From Alopecurus myosuroides (taxonomy: Eukaryota; Streptophyta; Magnoliopsida; Poales; Poaceae), in contig CM054062.1 in the NCBI GenBank assembly GCA_028641055.1, positions 234,310,376-234,374,375 of the forward strand: DNA of 64,000 bases, in the 5' to 3' direction. Made by a program: the position numbers and the translations under genes. Below, in pieces: positions 56,902 through 64,000 of this stretch (its first letter is position 1; each line of letters begins with the position of its first letter). The notes under the pieces were generated by a model. The model was given only the letters and a program-made list of their open reading frames with translations, did no database searches and was not told the DNA's origin.

Positions 56902-59900
56902 TGTCACACCCCAGTTTTTTGATTCTTGTACTGTGTTCAAGAAGACAAAAATTAGGGCCAATTTTTTTTAACAAGATGATTGTTTGAACTAACATGTGTT
57001 TATGATCTTAATCATATTTGCACTACAAGTTTTGTTTCTTGATGAAACCAATATCAACTTTTCTGAAAATCACTTTTATAATATTTTCCCTGTTGTTTTC
57101 TCTGTTGATTTCTTGAGTGAATATTATTCCAAGACTTGGATCATTCTTGTTTGAATCTTAAAATAAACTTTTAGCCTTGTTGGATCCAAGAAAACAGAAT
57201 TTCAAAATGATTTGTGAAAGTTTTCTTTTAAGTTTTCTATAGAAAACAATCCCTGAAAATATAGCCAAGTACCTGTTTTCCACCTTTGTTTTCACTAGGC
57301 TATAAAATGTCATTTTATGTTTTCTTGACTTTTATTTGTTCCTTGATATATGTACTACAAATCCATAAGCTTGGTTTTATTTTTGGATTATTAAAAATGA
57401 TCTTTTGCTTGTTGTCTTTGTGGTATGAAAATAAGGCAGAAAAAGGCATTTTTGGAAAACAGAGAAAAACAGAAAGTACACCTTTTTCCACATTGTTTTC
57501 ATCGCCTTAAACTATTTCAATTTTTTTTCAAAAGATGTTTCTGAAAGTTTATAACATGTGTAACAAAATCCAACTTGGAAAACAAATTTTGGAAACCATT
57601 TGGTCCTTGAAAACAAACCCAACTTTTTGCTCATTTCATCTGTTTCAAAACTTAGAATTTTCACCAAGTCCTTAACTAAATTTTCTGAACTTTTTAGGAA
57701 CAGTGGCTGATACACTTTTGGGATGATGTTTTCTTTGCTTTTCTTTGCAAGAATTGATGAGAGGTGTTTTCTAGTGTGTTGACTAAGTGATGGACACGAA
57801 CCATGATGTGTTTTTCTTCTTCTAGAAGCCTTGGGTATGAAGAAACCAAGTGAGAAAAAAGTGTGGATGCATGTTGAGGTGGCATGGGTATGGGTCTCCA
57901 TACCTTGACCATTTGGTCTTGGACTTGACTCATCTTGCCTCAAAAAGCCAGCCATTGACTACCCCTTGGTGGTCTTTCCCCTTGGCCATCATTGCCTTGA
58001 TGTGCTCTGACCAAAAAACCCCTAGATCACCTCTTATGCCATTGCTTGGCATCAACCCGAGCCACCCCTTGTCCATTGCCCTTATTCCCGTGGCCATGTG
58101 CCTCCACTAGCCTCTCCCGCGCGCCACTGCCCTCCCCTACTTCCTCCCTCTCATCTCGAGCAAAAGTAACCACCCCGTTGGCTTCTACAAGCCCCTCGAG
58201 CCCGTGAACCGCCACCGGTCACTGCCACCGCCCCGAGGTCGAGCCACGCGATCCCGAGCCTCCCACCCCTCCTCACTGCCCTGGTTGCACTCCCCGTACG
58301 CCTCTGAACCTCCCTGACATGTTCCCTCACCCTCTCGTTTGCAGGACCCCCTCCGTCGTGGGCGGTCGGTGCCCGCGCCACCGCCAGGAGCAGCGCCCGA
58401 GCTCGAACCCGACGCCCCTCGACGCCCCGGCCTACCTACACCACCCCCGAGCCATCGCCACTACTCCCCGAGCCCCCTAGGTGAGCTCCCGTGCGATCTC
58501 GTCGTCGGCCCCGTCGAGAGAGAGAGAGAGAGGAGAGCGGAGAGGAGTAAGAGAGAGAAAGAGGGATGTTCGACCTTAGATCGACGGCCACGCTTGAATC
58601 CGCGCCGTTCTCGCGCTGGCCGCGCGCGCTGCGCGTTTGGTCCGCGCCCGCGAGGAAACCTAGCCGTCCTTTGATTTTTTTTTGATCTGTGCAGATTTGT
58701 GCTGTTTTCTTTGAGCTTGTGAAGAATATCTAGAGTGCAAAATAAATTCAACCAAAAATCTTGACCCTAGTATTATGATTTATTAAACACCTAAAATTGG
58801 TAGATCTAGGTTTTGTTGTATATTTTTTGCCACAATGTCTGTTTTACCACCAAGTGTATGTAAACATGTTTTTGGCATAACTTTTTGGATCTGTACCCAA
58901 AATGGTCAAACTAAATTGTTTTGGATATCTTAGTCCTAGATCTATCACAAAGACTTTGCCTCACATCAAGGTGAGTTACCAAATGGAAATGCCATCCATT
59001 TTGGTAAATGACCAGTAGGCTTTTCTAGGATTTTTAGAGTGAGTTTAAAAATGATTTTTGAAGTGAATCCAAGTGTATGAGTTTTCATATTACTGGATTT
59101 ATCTAATCCTATCTTGGATTAATTTTGGAGCCCTAGATTAATTTTGGTGAGCCAATCTAGAAAACATCACTTTTCTGTTTTATTGTTTATGTGTGTAATT
59201 ATTTGTGAAGTAATGTTTGGTTGTTTGAATCTTTGTTCCTAGATTATATACATGTGTTGGATCTTGTTATTAGGTTGTTTTCTTGCAGTATATCTACCTT
59301 AGGAAGTGTGTGCATGTTTGGAAAATCACATGGAGATAGAAATGACATTTGATTATTTTCTAGTTTTATTATTTGATTATTGTGTGAACCAAATCTTGGT
59401 AGATTTGTTTTGCCTTAGGTTTGTGATATATTGGAGTGGAGTCCAGTATCATTTTGGTACTGTTGTTTTGATGTTACCACATCTGTTATCTTACACTTTA
59501 TATTATAGAGATGCATGTGTAACATTTGTTAATTGTTCTCACTAGTATTGTTTTCACTAGTATGAGTGACCTTATATGGATTAATTTGTTATAATAATTT
59601 TTTCACGAGTGACCAGAGTCTTTGTACCTCTTTTTAGTTGGTATTAGTGGGCCCATAACACACTGGTCCCATTGCATCTTGGTTAAGGATGAAAATCCCC
59701 AACCATACATTTGGATGAAAATAACATACAACACTATGTGATTGATTATTATTTTCCACCAAGGAAAATAGATTGTTTGTTTCACTTATGTAAGTGAAGA
59801 GTTTAGTTCTTATTTTTGAATACTAGTATGTTTGGGTGTGATCCATTTGTTAGCATAATATTCCTTAGGACTTTCATGTTAAGAAATGCTTCACTATTGT

Positions 59901-62868
59901 TTGCTTAAATTGAATTGTTGCTAATAGAATAATTCCTTGTGATTGAGGGGTAATTGTGAATGAATTTTATCGAGTGTTTGGATTTTTGAAAATTATTAAT
60001 TAAGTTTGTATTGAATACATAGCTACTGTTGTGTAGTTTGCACTATGATTGCTTGCCTATTATTAATTAGAAAGGCATATATTATTAGAATGGATTGATA
60101 CTTGTTTAGTAGATGTTTTTATAGAATTATTTTAGTGTTTATGCTTACTAGCATGTGTGAGGTGTTTGTGCTTTTAGTAGGTATTTATATTGACGACTTG
60201 CTTGATTAGAGTTATGCATCCTCATAGTGATGAACTAGTGTCACAACTAGATATTATGAGTTTGCTCTAGTATTGTTGCCTTTTATTTTATGAGTGTATG
60301 ATTTATTCTAGCATGTTTAGAATGTCATTACTTCTGTTATTATGACATGACTTGCTTAGTTGCTTTTTGCTATTATCTATAGAATACAATTATTTCTTAT
60401 AACATGCTTGTGTAGGATTTTCCATACTAGTATGTTATTAGTGCAGTCCTGTTTTTATGTTATTTGATAGGAGTATTATATCTGGTGATGAGTGTGTTTT
60501 AGATTATGTTTTATGACTTGTTATCATTGATTGGACTACTGGTTTTTTGTATTTATTTTCATGATTGATGGATTTCTTAACTTTGGAGATAGACTTTAGC
60601 ATAGTCAATAACTAGCTTATTCATCTGTGGTGTGTTTGCTTCCTGTTTGGATATTGTCTGAGTGGTTACCTTAGCATGAGTATTGTACTTATGTTATTGT
60701 TGTGCTAGTGTTGTTGTTGTGCTTAGTATTATCTTGTTATCTATGCATTAGTTTAGTAGTGAACTTGTTTAGTGATGATTGCTTGTGTGTTGTTAATACC
60801 CACCGCCATGGGTATTACTTTGACTGATTGTTGTTATTTTAGTAGCCTCACCTTTGGTGCCCTCAAGCTATATTTTTAGCTTCTTAAATATCTTATTATG
60901 AGAGTAGTATACCCACTCCATATATGGTATGTAAGATGTGGGATATGGTTTCTCAACCAGATGTTTGTTTGACGATAGTTTTGTACCCTGAGTGTTATGT
61001 GAGATAGATTTCGCGATAACCTTTTGAGTGATTGCGCTAGTATAAGTTATCTTGTTGTGTGTGTTGTTTTGTTTAGTTTCTTGGTCTTTATTTCTGAGTG
61101 TGTGACTTTTATTATTTTACGACGCTAGAAAACGAAGAAGAAGGAGAAGCAGTTGTGGAGTTGTGCGTCAAGTTCAAGTTACTTCAAGGCCAGGGACATT
61201 AAGAGCTTTAAGGCAAGCCATCCTGATGCTTGCTGCTACTACACTTATGATTATCTATCATGCATTTTTCACTTCCGAAAAGTTTTACAAAACTTTGATT
61301 TTCCAAAAACTATTTTTGAGTGAATATTACTACTATTAATATTATATATATATATATTATTATTATTATACCAGTAGTTGATACTTGGTGTTACCAAGCC
61401 CATAGCCACCATATGGTATTTATTACCACCCAAAGATATAAGTCCCTAAGTGGACACCCTAAAAATATATTTTTGCAAAACAAAGGCTTTATGGAAAAAC
61501 CCGGTGGAAAGGCGAAGCCTTATTCATTGGAGGATCGTGGAAGTGGTCATTTTTGGGGAAAACATATTTTCAAAAATGACACATAACCTAGTCTTCGTCG
61601 GACAACCTTTACCGTACTGCCACTTTAACCCAACATGGGCACGGGGCTTAACTGGAAGTTTGTTCTTGTTAGTGTGTTTTCTATCTCAATTTGCTATAAG
61701 GGCGTGACGTCTCTCGAACCGAAATGCCGCCAGTCATGAATTCAAATAGGCATACACAGTAAGGGATTAAGTTCTCCTCCGGGTGCGACAGCTGGGTCTC
61801 CTGCCGTGGCGATGTGTGACATGGTGCCGAGGAGAACAAACCCAATTGAAGAGATAGTCATATACTAGCTTGAGCACAGTGGATGGTTAGGATCAGTTAT
61901 CTGATGTTTACATACTGTTGTTACAGTCCATGGTTGTTCACCGCGGATGTACTGGATCTGGTGGATTGTGTACACCTCTGCAGAGTCAAACTATTCGGAA
62001 TAGCCGCGTCCTCGGATATGGACAGTTTAATGGCCATGTAGTTAGCATTGTGTCAATGTTTTCAAAAAGGTGTTGGACTTATGAAGTACTAAAAGGAGGA
62101 AATTCTTGTACCGTGGAGGTACCGTTGATGAAAAGCCAGAAGTTGTTTTACAAGAAGTTTTGCAAATAAAAATTTTCTTTTCTAAACAAAAACTGGAAGT
62201 TGATTCCAAGAAGTTTTGCAAAGAGAAAACTTTCATTTAACAAAAGTTTTACAAAACCTCTTGTACATGTGATATCTACAAGAGAAAGAAAACTATATTA
62301 TTTTCTTTTGAAGTATCTTCTTCAACAAAGATACAGAGATTTTTCAAAATCAACTATGATATATCTTTCATATATCATTGATAGTGAACCCTATGTATAG
62401 CCTACATATTACACCATATAAGAATATTTGTACATGGTAAGTTACATGATGGATGTATTGCTGAGTACATTCAAATGTACTCATATTGGTTTCGTCCCTG
62501 GTATTTACTTGCCAGACTTCGAGGAGGAGCCTCAGAAGGAGATCTACGAAGAGGAGTATGGAGCTAATGGCTTTGCGAACTAGGATCGTCTCCCGGTCGG
62601 TAGACTGTAGGTTAAGGCGTGACTTGGGCTCTACTACGTTTGTGTGTGTTTAGTCTTCCGTTGTGTGTATTGTGTGTTTGTCCTGCGTGGCAATTGTGTT
62701 AGACTTGGTCAGGTGACCATGCCCCTTTGTAAGTGTTTATTGCAATCGTGTAATGGATATTGTATCTGCGTACCAACTTGATATGTTGTTCACAACTGGT
62801 GTGATCTGGGATCGTGAATGTATGCATATCGGAGGTGTCCTTGAACCGTGGTTCTGGGGGACCTTACA
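56902..62868 (+). repeat. 3' LTR of the large-LTR element (5967 bp)
   Basis: Collinear with 47723-53651. Differences include about 85 extra GC-rich bases near 58400-58500, absent from the 5' LTR near 49240, and a shorter TA microsatellite. Ends CCTTACA at 62868, followed by the atttt target duplication. Confidence 0.93.
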
Positions 62869-62873
62869 ATTTT

Positions 62874-63136
62874 GGTCAATTTCGAAATTCCTCTCAAATC
62901 AAGATTTTCTTTGGACAAATTGGGGAAAAGTGGCTGAATAGAAAGGTGGGGAATGGTGTTTGGTAACAAATCCATGGATTAAATCCACGAATAATTCAAC
63001 AAATCCACAGATCGGTTGAAATCCCTTTTGCTTATTTTTGGTCAAATTTTCGAATTTATGGTGGATAGAAGAAAAATTTGTGGAAAAGGAGGGGTGTGGG
63101 GGTCAGATTCGTGTCAATCTAGCTATGGATACCAGA
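62874..63136 (-). other. Gypsy 5' UTR, distal part, with PBS
   Basis: On the minus strand this is the leader directly after the 5' LTR. The PBS reads TGGTATCCATAGC (63134-63122), whose first seven bases match the initiator tRNA-Met PBS and the rest diverge. No gene. Confidence 0.7.
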
Positions 63137-64000
63137 TGATGCAGAGGGGTTAGCTCCTAGTTGGCCCGATCTTCAAGAATCGACGAAGAACGACAAGAAC
63201 GCACGAAGAACACGAAGAACACGAGATGGGGAATCGAGGGGGAATCGTGGGGAAATGTGGGGAAACACGAGGGGAGATAAATAGCGCGAACCGAAGGACC
63301 CCAAATCTCCCGTCAACTAAACCTCGGGTCCGCCTACGGGACGATCGATCCAACTGAACTCACCTTGATTCAAACCGCTTCACACCCGTAGCCGGTCCAC
63401 TACGCCAATAGAACCTTAAGTATTTACGAGAGGAAGATTGGACAACTCTTAACTGAATCCCGAGGGGAAAGGATAAGTAGTTGGGTGAATCTTGATACGA
63501 TCCTAGACGAAGTCGTAGAAGTAGTCTTGATACGGTCCTAGGTACACACCATAGGAGTAGTCCTCAAAGAGGGATACAAGAGCAAATCTCAATGTTCTAA
63601 TTTCAACTCTAACCCTAGATATGAGATTGGGGAGTCTATTTATAGTCTAGTACCAAGGGGTAGGTGGGATGAGGAGATACAAGGTCTAGGCCCGAAAGTT
63701 GGCACGCAGGCCGCGCAGGAGCAAAGGCTCCGGTGGTTTCACCGAAGGTACCGGTGGTTCAACCGGAGGCTCTAGTGGGGCTTCTGGATCGGACCAGCGG
63801 AGGCTCCGGCGTTGGTTCCGATGGGAGCTCCTCTCTTATCGCATAGAAGGGGGTTTGGGCGGAGGCGGAACGGGAGGCTCCGCTGCCTGGAGATGGGCGG
63901 AGTCTCCGGTGCTTTCACCGGAGGCTCCACCGCCTGGGCTTCTTGCCTTCGTCTTCTTGCGCTGGTCCTTCTCGGTCACCTTCCGCGACTTCTTGGGAAA
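63137..64000 (-). repeat. 5' LTR of the gypsy element (partial, cut by window end)
   Basis: Begins TGATGC and follows 20109 onward: gaggggttagctcctagttg, the ataaatagcgcgaaccgaag block, ctgaactcaccttgattcaa and the ggaggctccgg minisatellite. It carries many substitutions and small indels relative to the 3' LTR. It should continue to about 64190. Confidence 0.88.

Larger units (their letters stand above)
47723..62868 (+). mobile_element. Complete LARD-type LTR retrotransposon with 5.9-kb LTRs
   Basis: Two long direct repeats (47723-53651 and 56902-62868) begin TGTCACACCCCAG and end GGGGGACCTTACA. They are flanked by the 5-bp duplication atttt (47718-47722 and 62869-62873). A tRNA-Met PBS follows the left LTR and a purine tract precedes the right one. 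The internal region is only 3.25 kb and has two short ORFs (one gag-like) and no RT, RNase H or integrase, so the element depends on a partner. In a 300-base stretch compared by eye (50041 and 59291) I counted about six differences, suggesting a fairly young insertion. Confidence 0.93.
20109..64000 (-). mobile_element. Ty3/gypsy retrotransposon split by two large insertions
   Basis: The 3' LTR (20109-21160) and the partial 5' LTR (63137 to the window end) share the same TGATGC start and extended sequence. Gag-pol lies between them on the minus strand, with a PPT at its end and a PBS next to the 5' LTR. The 5' UTR is interrupted at 27181/47523 by a CACTA element and at 47722/62869 by a large-LTR retrotransposon. 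Without these insertions the element would be roughly 8-9 kb. LTR copies differ visibly (many substitutions and small indels in the first 200 bases), so it is older than both guests. The outer target duplication cannot be checked because the 5' LTR runs out of the window. Confidence 0.85.

Overview
The window is nuclear DNA of a large-genome grass, most likely a Pooideae/Triticeae-type cereal or relative. The reasons are multi-kilobase LTRs, nested LTR retrotransposons, a ~20 kb CACTA transposon, Stowaway and Tourist MITEs, and repetitive AP2-like ORFs of the kind known from cereals. I see no intact conserved single-copy gene. Almost every coding stretch belongs to a transposable element or to a gene-like cargo inside one, and most are broken by stops, frameshifts or deletions.

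Layout. (1) 1-9.66 kb: a Tourist-like MITE (285-3022) split by a copia deletion derivative (318-2299); a short SINE/LINE-like insert (3254-3734); a 5'-truncated LINE (4193-8037) split by a non-autonomous hAT element (4318-5253); then a GC-rich minus-strand gene remnant (8350-9026). (2) 9.66-16.08 kb: a 5.0 kb minus-strand LTR (9995-15030) with an adjoining primer-binding site, next to the 3' end of a minus-strand copia element (15031-16075). (3) 16.06-20.1 kb: a Mutator-like (MULE) segment with a truncated, frameshifted transposase gene and a convergent spliced gene of unknown function. (4) 20109 to beyond the window end: a minus-strand Ty3/gypsy element. Its 3' LTR is 20109-21160 and its decayed gag-pol is 21175-26438. 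Its 5' LTR begins at 63137, so its 5' UTR has been blown apart by two later insertions.

The two insertions are: (4a) a CACTA (En/Spm) element, 27182-47522. It carries a TNPA-like Transposase_24 gene remnant, a ~9.1 kb satellite array (about 25 units of ~360 bp), a second array of eight ~205 bp units, and three plus-strand gene-like units: a B3-like gene, an AP2-like gene with two in-frame stops, and a small coiled-coil gene. I found no TNP2 (TNPD) transposase. (4b) A complete 15.1 kb non-autonomous LTR retrotransposon, 47723-62868, with ~5.9 kb LTRs, a 5-bp target duplication, and only two short ORFs inside.

Insertion order from nesting: gypsy into the MULE segment, then CACTA and the large-LTR element independently into the gypsy 5' UTR about 200 bp apart; LINE, then hAT into it; Tourist, then copia derivative into it. 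Most boundaries were placed by eye from terminal motifs and target site duplications (TSDs). Family names rest on remembered motifs, not on a search.
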